Assembly: GCA_964632995.1 (NCBI GenBank)
Contig: CAZWDL010000026.1
Location: 1-64,000 of the forward strand
DNA length: 64,000 nt
DNA from: CAZWDL01 sp964632995
Lineage (GTDB): Bacteria; Bacteroidota; Bacteroidia; Chitinophagales; Saprospiraceae
Direction: 5' to 3'
Position 1 is the stretch's first letter, and each line of letters begins with the position of its first letter. Positions 1 to 8,254 of the stretch are shown here, in pieces. A program made the position numbers and the translations under genes. The notes beneath the pieces were generated by a model, which saw only the letters and a list, made by a program, of their open reading frames with translations, had not been told where the DNA came from and searched no databases.

Positions 1-758
1 ACGGCGGCGGCGGCCCCGGCATGGGCCCCATCTGCGTCAATGAAAGCCTGAAGCCCTTTCTGCCCAATCACCCACTGGTGGAAACAGGCGGCGAGCAGGG
101 CATCCCGGCCGTGGCCAGCGCCCCCTGGGGCAGCGCCAGCATCCTGCTGATCAGCTACGGCTACATTAAGATGCTAGGCAAAAAAGGCCTGGTCGACGTA
201 TCGAAGTACGCTATTCTCAACGCCAATTATATCAAAGCGCGCCTGGAACGTGAATATCCCGTACTCTATACCGGCGAGGAAGGCCGCTCAGCGCACGAGC
301 TGATCATCGACCTACGTCCCTTCAGATCGGTAGCCAGCGCCGAAGATGTAGCCAAGCGACTGGTCGACTACGGCTTCCACGCCCCTACCCTCTCCTGGCC
401 CGTCGCCGGCACTATCATGATCGAGCCGACGGAAAGCGAGAGCATGGACGAACTCGATCGCTTCTGCGACGCCATGCTGCAGATCAAACTCGAAATGGAT
501 GCCATCGCCGCCGGCGAAGCCGACCCGGAGAACAACGTCCTGCACAACGCTCCACATACCGTGGAAATGGTGACTGACGATAAGTGGCTCTATCCCTACA
601 CCCGGGAAAAAGCTGCCTATCCCCTGCAGTACCTGCGCCAGGGACACAAGTTCTGGGCCAGCGTAGGGCGCATCAATAGCGCTTTCGGCGACCGCAACCT
701 GGTGTGCACCTGTCCGCCGATGGAGGCGTATGAGACGACGGACTACTTTGTGGAGTGA
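1..758 (+). CDS. gcvP: Glycine dehydrogenase (decarboxylating), P-protein, C-terminal part
   Basis: The reading frame is open from the window edge (base 3), so this is the last ~251 residues of a protein usually about 950 long. It opens with the glycine-rich GGGGPGMGPI stretch and ends in the SAFGDRNLVCTCPPMEAY region, both characteristic of the P-protein C-terminal half. In the glycine cleavage system the PLP enzyme decarboxylates glycine and passes the aminomethyl group to GcvH. The PLP-binding lysine lies upstream of the window. The gene is followed by a large hairpin repeat rather than another gcv gene. Identity is firm; completeness cannot be judged. Confidence 0.95.
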   Translation, partial: GGGGPGMGPICVNESLKPFLPNHPLVETGGEQGIPAVASAPWGSASILLISYGYIKMLGKKGLVDVSKYAILNANYIKARLEREYPVLYTGEEGRSAHELIIDLRPFRSVASAEDVAKRLVDYGFHAPTLSWPVAGTIMIEPTESESMDELDRFCDAMLQIKLEMDAIAAGEADPENNVLHNAPHTVEMVTDDKWLYPYTREKAAYPLQYLRQGHKFWASVGRINSAFGDRNLVCTCPPMEAYETTDYFVE

Positions 759-768
759 AGTTTTAGAA

Positions 769-910
769 GAGTTTAGAAGGTTAGTCGCCGGCCACTTCGT
801 GGCGGCTGGTTTAGGAGTTTAGAAAGTCTGAAACCGGACAGCTCGTCTTCAGACCTTCTAAACTCCTAAACCAGCCACTCCGGAGGAGTGGCGACTAAAC
901 TTCTAAACTC
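769..910. repeat. Nested inverted-repeat element, family A copy 1
   Basis: A ~65-base left arm (from 769) is the imperfect reverse complement of the arm ending at 910; both start or end in GAGTTTAGAAG / CTTCTAAACTC. Each arm carries its own GC-rich hairpin between GTCGCC and GGCT-type feet (centres near 798 and 880). Related copies lie at 10666-10771 and 29171-29328. It sits between gcvP and hldD and has no coding potential. Confidence 0.85.
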
Positions 911-928
911 AAAAAATTTCGGATTTAC

Positions 929-957
929 GTTTACGAAACCTCGGAGGTTTCGTAAAC
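929..957. repeat. Perfect 29-base palindrome upstream of hldD
   Basis: GTTTACGAAACCTC, one central base, then its exact reverse complement GAGGTTTCGTAAAC. It lies 41 bases before the hldD start. It could be a REP-type palindrome, the terminator of the preceding transcript or a protein-binding site; no T-tract follows, so a simple intrinsic terminator is not obvious. Confidence 0.7.
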
Positions 958-997
958 CTATCGGATATTTGCTCCTCGAATCAAAAGACCACCTACC

Positions 998-1984
998 ATG
1001 ATCGTCATCACCGGAGCCGCAGGATTTATCGCTTCCTGCCTGGCCGCCAAATTCAACGAAGAAGGCCACACGGATCTTATCCTCGTCGATGATTTTAGTC
1101 GCGAAGACAAGCGCCGCAATATCGAAAACAAAGATTACATCGAACTGATCCACCGCCGCGAGTTCGTCGACTGGCTGCGCGCCCACGCAGCCGATGTCGA
1201 CATCGTTTTCCATCTGGGCGCCCGCACCGATACGACTGAAAAAGACACCCTGATCTTTGATGAACTCAACCTAAACTACAGCAAGTCGGTCTGGAAAGTC
1301 TGCACGCGTAACGCCATCCCGCTCATCTACGCGTCCAGCGCCGCCACCTACGGCCTGGGTGAACACGGCTATGCCGACACCCACGAAGTGGTCAAAGAGC
1401 TCGAACCGCTCAACCCATACGGGGTTTCCAAAAATGAATTTGACAAGTGGGCCCTGACTCAAATAGATGCGCCGCCCTACTGGGCCGGCCTGAAGTTCTT
1501 CAATGTCTACGGTCCAAATGAATACCATAAGGGACGTATGGCTTCCGTCATCTTCCACACCGTACGCCAAATCAAAGCAACCGGGGAGATGAAACTCTTT
1601 CGCAGCCACCGCCCCGATATAGCCGACGGTGAGCAAAGCCGCGATTTCATCTATGTAAAAGATGTAGTCAACATCTGTTACTTCTTTTATCAAAAGGCTC
1701 AGCTGCCCGCCGAAAATAAAAACGAAAGCGGTCTGTACAACGTCGGCACCGGCCAGGCCCGCAGCTTCCTCGACCTGGCTACCAATACCTTCCACTCCAT
1801 GGACCTGGAAGCGAACATCAGCTTCATCGACACCCTGGAGGATATCCGCGATACCTACCAATACTTTACCGAGGCCACCATGGTCAAGCTGCGACAGGCG
1901 GGTTATGACAAGGAATTCTACTCTCTGGAAGCCGGCATTGACGACTATGTCCGCACTTTTCTCCTCGAAGAACGGATCTGGTAG
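998..1984 (+). CDS. hldD: ADP-L-glycero-D-manno-heptose-6-epimerase
   Basis: A 328-residue extended SDR that epimerises ADP-D-glycero-D-manno-heptose to the L-glycero form used in the LPS inner core. The N-terminal Rossmann motif reads GAAGFIA (residues 6-12), followed by the SSAATYG segment and the catalytic pair Y141-x3-K145 in NPYGVSK. FFNVYGPNEYHKGRMASV is diagnostic of this family versus other epimerases. Length fits the family. It stands alone between gcvP and a convergent lipoprotein gene; other heptose genes are not in the window. Confidence 0.93.
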   Translation: MIVITGAAGFIASCLAAKFNEEGHTDLILVDDFSREDKRRNIENKDYIELIHRREFVDWLRAHAADVDIVFHLGARTDTTEKDTLIFDELNLNYSKSVWKVCTRNAIPLIYASSAATYGLGEHGYADTHEVVKELEPLNPYGVSKNEFDKWALTQIDAPPYWAGLKFFNVYGPNEYHKGRMASVIFHTVRQIKATGEMKLFRSHRPDIADGEQSRDFIYVKDVVNICYFFYQKAQLPAENKNESGLYNVGTGQARSFLDLATNTFHSMDLEANISFIDTLEDIRDTYQYFTEATMVKLRQAGYDKEFYSLEAGIDDYVRTFLLEERIW

Positions 1985-2073
1985 CCATATTCACAATTTA
2001 TCGAATGTAGGGAATAATGCCGGTTAAGAGACATGCCGCAAGGAAAGTTTAGAGGGTAAATCCGGTTTTCAAT

Positions 2074-2550
2074 TTAATTACCACGCTCAATTCGAATTCC
2101 TCCCGTATCTGTGGGCCGGACCTGGTTCATATCGGCAAAGTATATGAGATACCACTCCCCGTTCTGCCGGGCCCAGCGGCGCACCATGCCGTAGTCGCCG
2201 CTACGGTGCAGGATATACTCGATGATGATATCTTTTCCCAACGGAACAAACTCGCGCCGGAAGTCGCTTTTTGTAAAGTCGACCGGCCGGTGAAGCGTCC
2301 AGTCTTCGGCGTGGAAGAAAAAATTGTTGCGCGCTACCGTTGCGCTGTCGGCCCTTTGCGGCAGTCCCTGCAGTGGAAACTGGATATGTTCCATCTGGAA
2401 GGTGCTGTCGCGATGCCAGCGTTCGTAAAACTCGGCAAAGTCGGCGTAGGTATCCGGCAATTGTTCTTCGACCTGCTCCTCCCGGCCACAGCCGGCGAGG
2501 AAAGAAAAGAGAAAGAAAACGGAAAGAAGATATATCGGACGGTAATTCAT
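2074..2550 (-). CDS. Small lipoprotein of unknown function
   Basis: 158 residues with a clear lipoprotein signal: positively charged N-terminus, hydrophobic core, then lipobox LAGC with C21. The mature part has conserved-looking segments (FAEFYERWHRDSTFQM, HIQFPLQGLP, near-C-terminal WYLIYFADMNQ). This resembles Bacteroidota lipoprotein families such as DUF4348, but that is from memory and uncertain. It lies downstream of hemD on the same strand with a 72-base gap, so it may be the third cistron of a hemCD operon. Confidence 0.75.
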   Translation of the reverse strand: MNYRPIYLLSVFFLFSFLAGCGREEQVEEQLPDTYADFAEFYERWHRDSTFQMEHIQFPLQGLPQRADSATVARNNFFFHAEDWTLHRPVDFTKSDFRREFVPLGKDIIIEYILHRSGDYGMVRRWARQNGEWYLIYFADMNQVRPTDTGGIRIERGN

Positions 2551-2622
2551 AGAAAATGTCTTTATGTTAGATGGGCTTGCATGGCTTAAACCGGCTTCTT
2601 GCGTTTATTTATTTCCTGGTTT

Positions 2623-3279
2623 TCACTCTTCCATCACCACTTCCGCCAAGCTCTCTTCCGAGGGAGTGGCTGCGACGGCGATCTCCTTCACGCCTCGTTG
2701 TTCCAACGCTTTGGCCGTTGTTCGGCCGATGGCTATAACGCGTTGGTTCGGCCGGATATTTCGCTGCCGGCAGTAGGCTTCCACACTCATAGGGCTGGTA
2801 AAGACCAGCACATCGTACGTTTTTTCCGGGACATGGGCAGAGGGGCGGTTATCGTAGACAATGAGGTCGATAGCCCGGATTTGCCCGGCGAGCCGTTGTT
2901 GTACGGATCGCCGGGAATGACGGGCCCGGGGAAAAAGCACCCGCCGGCCTCGCGCCACATCGAGAAAGTTCTGTGCCGTCTGTTCCGGGTCACCGGTTCC
3001 GGTAAAATCCGCCCGATGCCCCTGTTCCCGGAGGGTCGTTTTCGTTCCCGGACCGATAACGGCCCATTTGCTTTCCGGGATTTCGTCTATGCCTTCAAAA
3101 AAATAGCGGACACTGCGACGGCTGTAGAAGAAGATCCAGTCCGTCTTCGGAACCTCCTCAAAAGGAACGGCTTCGAATTCGATTAACGAGCGTCCCTCGA
3201 CGAGGTAGCCCGCCGCTTCGAGCCGGCGCCGGAAAGGGCTATCCGTCTGTAGCTGCCGGGAGATGAAGATCCGCTTCAT
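2623..3279 (-). CDS. hemD: Uroporphyrinogen-III synthase
   Basis: 218 residues. It cyclises hydroxymethylbilane to uroporphyrinogen III with inversion of ring D. The family is poorly conserved, but the N-terminal ISRQ segment, DWIFFYSRRSVRYFF (the typical D-hhhFTSxxxV motif), AVIGPGTKTTL, LVFTSPMSVEAY and VIAIGRTTAKAL are in the expected order. It starts 33 bases after the hemC stop on the same strand, so the two form an operon whose products act consecutively in tetrapyrrole synthesis. The length is slightly below the usual ~250. Confidence 0.9.
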   Translation of the reverse strand: MKRIFISRQLQTDSPFRRRLEAAGYLVEGRSLIEFEAVPFEEVPKTDWIFFYSRRSVRYFFEGIDEIPESKWAVIGPGTKTTLREQGHRADFTGTGDPEQTAQNFLDVARGRRVLFPRARHSRRSVQQRLAGQIRAIDLIVYDNRPSAHVPEKTYDVLVFTSPMSVEAYCRQRNIRPNQRVIAIGRTTAKALEQRGVKEIAVAATPSEESLAEVVMEE

Positions 3280-3312
3280 TTTTTACGATAATTAATTCTG
3301 CCTTTTCCGCTC

Positions 3313-4209
3313 TCACTTTTTCAGCTCCTCCACCACGCGCTCTGCGAGCTGATGATGGGTGCTGGAAGAGAGCCGGACCTGTTTTAACGGACCGTTCCAG
3401 TGATCGGCCTTGGCGGCCCAAACGTGGTAATTGCCCTGATCATCGCGTTCACAATAGACGCCCAGCGGCATGTGGCAGCCACCCTCAAAGAGTTTTAGTA
3501 CACTTCTTTCTACATTGGTGCGCGCCGATATCTCGGGATGGTGAATTTGCCGGAGAATACGCCGGGTGGGCAGGTCGTCACGCAGCGTTTGAAAAGCCAG
3601 CACGCCCTGTGCGGGAGCGGGAACGAACTCCTTCGGGTTCATCTTGAAAATCTCGAACTCCGACAGGTCGGACTCCAGCCGGCTCAGCCCGGCGGCAGCC
3701 AGCAGGATGGCGTCAAAATCACCGCGTCGAAGTTTATTCAATCGCGTAGGTACATTACCTCGAATATCCCTGATTTGAACATCGGAACGGAAGTGTAGCA
3801 CTTGTGCTTTTCGCCGGGCGGAAGAGGTACCGACAACGGCCTTGGCCTTCATATTGAAGAGCTGCTCCCGATCCACCTTCTCCCGGGGGATGACCAGCCA
3901 ATCGGCCGGATTTTCCCGATAGGAGACGGCGGTAATGGCCAGTCCTTCCGGTTGTTCGGTCGGCAGGTCTTTCATAGAATGTACAGCCATATCCACATCG
4001 CCGCGCAGCAGGGCATCTTCGATTTCCTTAGTGAAAAAGCCTTTGCCTTCCATCTTGTCAAAACTCAGATGCTGAATGCGATCGCCCTGTGTTTTAATAA
4101 TCTTCAATTCTACGGGGATGCCGATGCGGGCCAGCTGTTCCTTCGCATAATGCGCTTGCCAGAGGGCCAGATCACTTCCCCGGGTGCCTATTCTGATTGC
4201 TTTTTCCAA
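3313..4209 (-). CDS. hemC: Hydroxymethylbilane synthase (porphobilinogen deaminase)
   Basis: Polymerises four porphobilinogens into hydroxymethylbilane. RIGTRGSDLALWQA at the N-terminus, GTSSARRKAQ and DIRGNVPTRL substrate-binding segments, and C245 in FEGGCHMPLG (attachment of the dipyrromethane cofactor) are all present. I place the start at a TTG (4209): it gives the family-typical MEKAIRIGTRGS, has AGGAAAC just upstream, and lies 20 bases after a minus-strand TATCTTTG box at 4229-4236. An in-frame ATG at 4257 would add 16 residues upstream of that box. It is divergent from lpxD with very little space. Confidence 0.93.
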   Translation of the reverse strand: MEKAIRIGTRGSDLALWQAHYAKEQLARIGIPVELKIIKTQGDRIQHLSFDKMEGKGFFTKEIEDALLRGDVDMAVHSMKDLPTEQPEGLAITAVSYRENPADWLVIPREKVDREQLFNMKAKAVVGTSSARRKAQVLHFRSDVQIRDIRGNVPTRLNKLRRGDFDAILLAAAGLSRLESDLSEFEIFKMNPKEFVPAPAQGVLAFQTLRDDLPTRRILRQIHHPEISARTNVERSVLKLFEGGCHMPLGVYCERDDQGNYHVWAAKADHWNGPLKQVRLSSSTHHQLAERVVEELKK

Positions 4210-4228
4210 AGTTTCCTGAATTTTGGTG

Positions 4229-4236
4229 CAAAGATA
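4229..4236 (-). promoter_or_regulatory. Putative -7 box of the hemC promoter
   Basis: Read on the minus strand the bases are TATCTTTG, a match to the Bacteroidota TAnnTTTG -7 element. It implies a short hemC leader. A clear -33 TTG partner is not visible. Confidence 0.5.
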
Positions 4237-4266
4237 CGATAAAGAGAGTAAGGTCATATTTTTTCT

Positions 4267-4274
4267 TACCTTTG
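4267..4274 (+). promoter_or_regulatory. Putative -7 box of the lpxD promoter
   Basis: TACCTTTG fits TAnnTTTG and ends four bases before the lpxD ATG, so transcription should begin at or very near the start codon. The lpxD mRNA may therefore be leaderless. Confidence 0.5.
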
Positions 4275-4278
4275 CCCC

Positions 4279-5319
4279 ATGCAACTATCAGCAAAAGAAA
4301 TAGCTAATATCGTTGAGGGAAACGTAGAGGGAGATCCGGAAGTACTGATCGATCGTCCCAGCAGAATAGAGGAAGGCGGCAAAGGCAGCGTCTCTTTTCT
4401 GGGCAATGCCAAATACGAAGCCTACGTTTACACCACGACAGCTTCTGCGCTGCTTGTCAGTCGCGATTTTCAACCTAAAAAACCGGTGGACCTCACCCTC
4501 ATCCGGGTGGAGAACGTATATACCTCCATTGCACAACTTTTGGATCACTTCGGAATTAATAACGGGAAGCCCACAGGCGTAGCCCCCAGCGCCGTAATAC
4601 ATCCGGAAGCCGACCTGAAGGACGATGTAGCAGTAGGCGCTAACACCACCATAGAAGCCGGCGTGAAAATCGGTTCGGGTACCACCCTATTTGCTCAGGT
4701 CTATATCGGTCAAAACGTAAAAATCGGCCAAAACACACTCATCTATCCAGGGGTCCGCATCCTGTACAACTGTATGATTGGCGATAACTGCATCATCCAT
4801 CCCAATGCCGTACTAGGTAGTGACGGCTTCGGTTTTGCCCCGGATCCAAAGGGGAAATATCAAAAGGTGCCGCAAACGGGAAATGTCATCATTGAAAACG
4901 ATGTTGAAGTCGGCGCCTGTACCACCATCGACCGGGCAACCATCGGTTCCACCATCATCCGGGCGGGCGTCAAGCTCGACAACCTCATCCAGGTAGGGCA
5001 TAATGTCGAAATTGGAGAGAATACTGTGATTGCCGCCCAAACGGGAATCGCAGGCAGCACAAAAATCGGCAAAAATTGCCAGGTAGGCGGACAAGTAGGC
5101 TTCGTGGGTCATCTCTCCATCGCCGATAATATCCGCATCCAGGCGCAGAGCGGTATCGCCTCCTCCGTCAAAGAACCCAACCAGGCGCTGTTCGGCTATC
5201 CGGCAATCGAATACGGCAACTATATCCGCTCCTATGCCGTTTTCAAACAACTACCCGATCTGTACAAGCGCATCCACGAACTGGAAAAACGCCTGAAAGA
5301 GAAGGAAGAACAAAGCTAA
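4279..5319 (+). CDS. lpxD: UDP-3-O-(3-hydroxyacyl)glucosamine N-acyltransferase
   Basis: 346 residues; transfers the second hydroxyacyl chain in lipid A synthesis. An N-terminal uridine-binding domain (about residues 1-100, with SFLGNAKYE and the A-LLVSRDF segment) is followed by a left-handed beta-helix of hexapeptide repeats with the LpxD motifs IHPNAVLGSDGFGFAP and the catalytic-histidine segment LIQVGHNVEIGENT. The C-terminal LPDLYKRIHELEKRLKEKEE helix fits trimer-forming LpxD. It opens the lpxD - lpxC/fabZ - lpxA block. Confidence 0.95.
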   Translation: MQLSAKEIANIVEGNVEGDPEVLIDRPSRIEEGGKGSVSFLGNAKYEAYVYTTTASALLVSRDFQPKKPVDLTLIRVENVYTSIAQLLDHFGINNGKPTGVAPSAVIHPEADLKDDVAVGANTTIEAGVKIGSGTTLFAQVYIGQNVKIGQNTLIYPGVRILYNCMIGDNCIIHPNAVLGSDGFGFAPDPKGKYQKVPQTGNVIIENDVEVGACTTIDRATIGSTIIRAGVKLDNLIQVGHNVEIGENTVIAAQTGIAGSTKIGKNCQVGGQVGFVGHLSIADNIRIQAQSGIASSVKEPNQALFGYPAIEYGNYIRSYAVFKQLPDLYKRIHELEKRLKEKEEQS

Positions 5320-5374
5320 CCCCATTCGAAAGTCTTACTTCAACGGTCCGGTCAGCCGGTCTTTCGAAAAAGAT

Positions 5375-5382
5375 TATCTTTG
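5375..5382 (+). promoter_or_regulatory. Putative -7 box upstream of lpxC/fabZ
   Basis: TATCTTTG matches TAnnTTTG and lies 30 bases before the lpxC/fabZ start. It would give that gene a promoter separate from lpxD, which ends 92 bases upstream of the start. Confidence 0.5.
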
Positions 5383-5411
5383 CACCTACTTTTTAGTCGC
5401 CAAGCGAAATT

Positions 5412-6800
5412 ATGAAGCAACATACGATTAAGCAACCGGTCTCTGTCAAGGGGATAGGCCTGCATTCAGGCAAAGAGGTCACCCTGACTTTTCAGCCGGC
5501 CCCTATCAACCACGGTTATAAATTCCAGCGCATTGACCTGGAAGACCAGCCCCTTATCAACGCCGATGTGAACCGCGTCATCTCTACCAACCGGGGGACG
5601 ACCATTCAGGAAAGCGGCGCACAGGTCAGTACCGTAGAACACGTACTATCCGCCCTTTGCGGCCTGCAAATTGACAACATTCTGATGCAGATTGACGGGC
5701 CCGAAGTGCCTATCCTCGATGGAAGCGCCACCGAATTCGTCAAAGCCCTGCAAGAAGCAGAACCGGAAGAGCAGGATGCCGACCGGGAGTTTTTCGAAGT
5801 GGAAAAGCCCATCAGCTTCCGGGACGAGGTCACCGGCACCGAATTACTGGCTTTACCTGCCGGCCATTTCGAAGTCACGACCATGATTGACTTTAATTCT
5901 CCCGTCCTCGGTCAGCAGTACGCCTCCCTGACCGATATAGAAGCCTATCCGGAACAGATTGCCCCCTGCCGCACTTTTGTCTTCCTGCACGAATTAGAGC
6001 ACCTTTTTAATCAAAATCTTATTCAGGGCGGTGATCTCGACAACGCCATCGTCATCGTCGACCGTGAAGTGGATCAGGAAGAACTCGACCGGCTGGCCAA
6101 GAAACTGGGCAAGCCAAGCATGAAGGTAGACAGCGAAGGAATTCTCAATACCGCAAAACTGCATTTTAAAAACGAACCGGCCCGCCATAAACTGCTCGAT
6201 GTAATGGGAGATATCTCCCTGCTGGGCAAACCCATCAAAGGCAAAATCGTGGCCACTAAACCCGGCCATACGGCCAACGTAGAATTTACAAAAATTCTGA
6301 AAAAACACTATCAGGAACAGCGGAAACTAAGAGGCAAACCCAGATACAACCCCGATAAGGAACCCCTCTTCGACGTGGTGCGCATCAGTGAATGGCTGCC
6401 CCACCGCTACCCTTTTCTGCTTATCGACAAGATCATCGAACTTTCGGAAAGTCATGTGGTTGGGGTGAAAAGCGTAACCTTTAACGAATTTTACTTTCAG
6501 GGACATTTCCCGGACAACCCCGTTATGCCCGGCGTGCTGCAAATAGAAGCTATGGCCCAAACCGGTGGCATATTAGCGCTGTCAACCGTTGAAGACCCAG
6601 GCAATTGGGATACGTACTTCCTAAAAATTGAAACCGCCAAATTCAAACAAAAAATAGTCCCCGGTGATACCATTCTTTTCAAAATGGAATTGCTGGCCCC
6701 CATCCGGCGCGGCATCTGCCAAATGCAAGGTACGGCCTACGTCGGCAACAAGATCGTTTCCGAAGCAGAGTTGACTGCTCAAATTGTTAAGCGTTCCTAA
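5412..6800 (+). CDS. lpxC/fabZ: Bifunctional UDP-3-O-acyl-GlcNAc deacetylase / 3-hydroxyacyl-ACP dehydratase
   Basis: A 462-residue fusion. Residues 1-~305 are LpxC, the committed step of lipid A synthesis, with the zinc-site segments VEHVLSAL and HKLLDVMGD and the GHTANVEF catalytic histidine. Residues ~315-462 are FabZ, with H331 in LPHRYPFLLID and the GHFPDNPVMPGVLQIEAMAQ active-site helix. The fusion is typical of Bacteroidota and couples hydroxyacyl-ACP turnover to lipid A synthesis. One base separates its stop from the lpxA start codon I chose. Confidence 0.97.
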   Translation: MKQHTIKQPVSVKGIGLHSGKEVTLTFQPAPINHGYKFQRIDLEDQPLINADVNRVISTNRGTTIQESGAQVSTVEHVLSALCGLQIDNILMQIDGPEVPILDGSATEFVKALQEAEPEEQDADREFFEVEKPISFRDEVTGTELLALPAGHFEVTTMIDFNSPVLGQQYASLTDIEAYPEQIAPCRTFVFLHELEHLFNQNLIQGGDLDNAIVIVDREVDQEELDRLAKKLGKPSMKVDSEGILNTAKLHFKNEPARHKLLDVMGDISLLGKPIKGKIVATKPGHTANVEFTKILKKHYQEQRKLRGKPRYNPDKEPLFDVVRISEWLPHRYPFLLIDKIIELSESHVVGVKSVTFNEFYFQGHFPDNPVMPGVLQIEAMAQTGGILALSTVEDPGNWDTYFLKIETAKFKQKIVPGDTILFKMELLAPIRRGICQMQGTAYVGNKIVSEAELTAQIVKRS

Positions 6801-6801
6801 G

Positions 6802-7614
6802 ATGAATCAACAAATCATGAATTATATCCATCCCGAAGCACAAATCGGCGACGGGGTTGAAATCAGCCCCTTTTGCTACATCGACCGGGATGTGGCCATC
6901 GGCGATGGTTCCTGGATTGGCCCCAATGTAACCATTTTCAAAGGCGCCCGTATCGGAAAAAACGTGCGGATCTTTCCCGGTGCTGTTATCTCTGGAATCC
7001 CCCAGGACCTCAAGTTCAGGGGAGAGGAAACTACCGTAGAAATCGGTGACGGAACCACCATTCGCGAATGCGTCACCCTCAACCGCGGCACTTCCTTCTC
7101 ACACAAAACGGTGATCGGTAAAAACTGCCTTCTGATGGCCTATGTGCACGTAGCACATGACTGTATCCTCGGCGATCATGTCATCCTGGCCAACAATGTG
7201 AACCTGGCGGGGCACGTGGTCATCGAAGACTGGGCCATCCTGGAAGGGCTGGTCGGGGTTCAGCAGTTCATTAAAATCGGACGCCACAGCTTTGTGGCCG
7301 GCGGCTCGCTGGTCCGCAAAAATGTTCCCCCCTTTGTCAAAGCCGCCCGCGAACCGCTATCCTACGCCGGCATCAATTCCATTGGCCTCAAACGGCGTGA
7401 TTTCTCTCAGGATCAGATCAACCACATCCAGGATATCTACCGTATCCTCTATGTCAAAGGCTACAATATCAGCCACGCCCTGGAAATCATCGAACGGGAA
7501 GTCAGCCCATCCCCGGAGAGGGAGACCATCCTTCAGTTTATCAAAAACGCCGACCCCGGAATCATGAAAGGATTCAAGCAAATCAACGGCAGCAACAATG
7601 TCAGTAAGGATTGA
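6802..7614 (+). CDS. lpxA: Acyl-ACP--UDP-N-acetylglucosamine O-acyltransferase
   Basis: First enzyme of lipid A synthesis, adding the 3-O-hydroxyacyl chain to UDP-GlcNAc. Hexapeptide repeats run from the N-terminus (IHPEAQIGDGVEISPFCYID), with the conserved MAYVHVAHDCILGDHVILAN catalytic-histidine segment and NVNLAGHV, then an alpha-helical C-terminus (SYAGINSIGLKRR). I use the ATG at 6802, right after the lpxC/fabZ stop, rather than an overlapping upstream TTG at 6784. The 3' end overlaps the next gene by 17 bases. Confidence 0.95.
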   Translation: MNQQIMNYIHPEAQIGDGVEISPFCYIDRDVAIGDGSWIGPNVTIFKGARIGKNVRIFPGAVISGIPQDLKFRGEETTVEIGDGTTIRECVTLNRGTSFSHKTVIGKNCLLMAYVHVAHDCILGDHVILANNVNLAGHVVIEDWAILEGLVGVQQFIKIGRHSFVAGGSLVRKNVPPFVKAAREPLSYAGINSIGLKRRDFSQDQINHIQDIYRILYVKGYNISHALEIIEREVSPSPERETILQFIKNADPGIMKGFKQINGSNNVSKD

Positions 7615-8224
7615 ACTGGAAGGCGTAGCCAAACGCTATCGCCTGGAATGGATACTACGACATATCAATCTCACCCTGTATTCAGCACAGCGATACGCCC
7701 TTACCGGCCCCAATGGCTCCGGTAAGTCGACGCTGATGAAAATGCTCTCCGGCCACCTCACCCCCAGCCGTGGCCAGGTCCGCTTTATTAAAGACGGCCG
7801 GCCCGTCGACCGCGGCGATATTTACCAATACCTGTCCTACGCCGCCCCCTACATCGAACTGATCGAAGAATTTACCCTGGAGGAAAGTATCGACTTCCAG
7901 CAGCGATTTAAACCGCTACAGGCCGGCCTCAGCACGGAATCCCTCATCCGCCTGCTCGGCTTTAAACGAGCGCGCCACAAAGCGGTACGCGCCTTCTCCT
8001 CCGGCATGAAACAACGCCTCAAACTAGCGCTGGCCATCTGCTCCACTTCCCCCCTGCTGCTACTCGATGAACCCACTACCAATCTGGATACGCAGGGGAT
8101 ACAGTGGTACCTCGACCTCATCGAGCAATACGGCGACAACCGAACCCTCGTCGTGGCCTCCAATGCAGCCGTGGATTACGGATTTTGTGAGGAGGAAATT
8201 TCCGTGATGGAATTTAAGGGCTGA
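7598..8224 (+). CDS. ABC transporter ATP-binding protein
   Basis: 208 residues, a single nucleotide-binding domain. Walker A is GPNGSGKST (residues 37-45), the signature is FSSGMKQRLKLA and Walker B is LLLLDEPTTNLD. The H-loop position reads VVASNAA, so the usual switch histidine is not evident. The start overlaps lpxA by 17 bases, so translation is probably coupled to the lipid A genes. No permease gene is adjacent; a partner must be encoded elsewhere. A role in envelope lipid or organic-solvent-type transport is plausible from context but not shown. Confidence 0.88.
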   Translation: MSVRIELEGVAKRYRLEWILRHINLTLYSAQRYALTGPNGSGKSTLMKMLSGHLTPSRGQVRFIKDGRPVDRGDIYQYLSYAAPYIELIEEFTLEESIDFQQRFKPLQAGLSTESLIRLLGFKRARHKAVRAFSSGMKQRLKLALAICSTSPLLLLDEPTTNLDTQGIQWYLDLIEQYGDNRTLVVASNAAVDYGFCEEEISVMEFKG

Positions 8225-8254
8225 ACAGTTCCAGTGCTCTGAAACCTGGATCGA

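Noticed and set aside
5412..6800. LpxC-FabZ fusion as a novel enzyme.
   Set aside because: This fusion is a known general feature of Bacteroidota; it is useful for taxonomy only.
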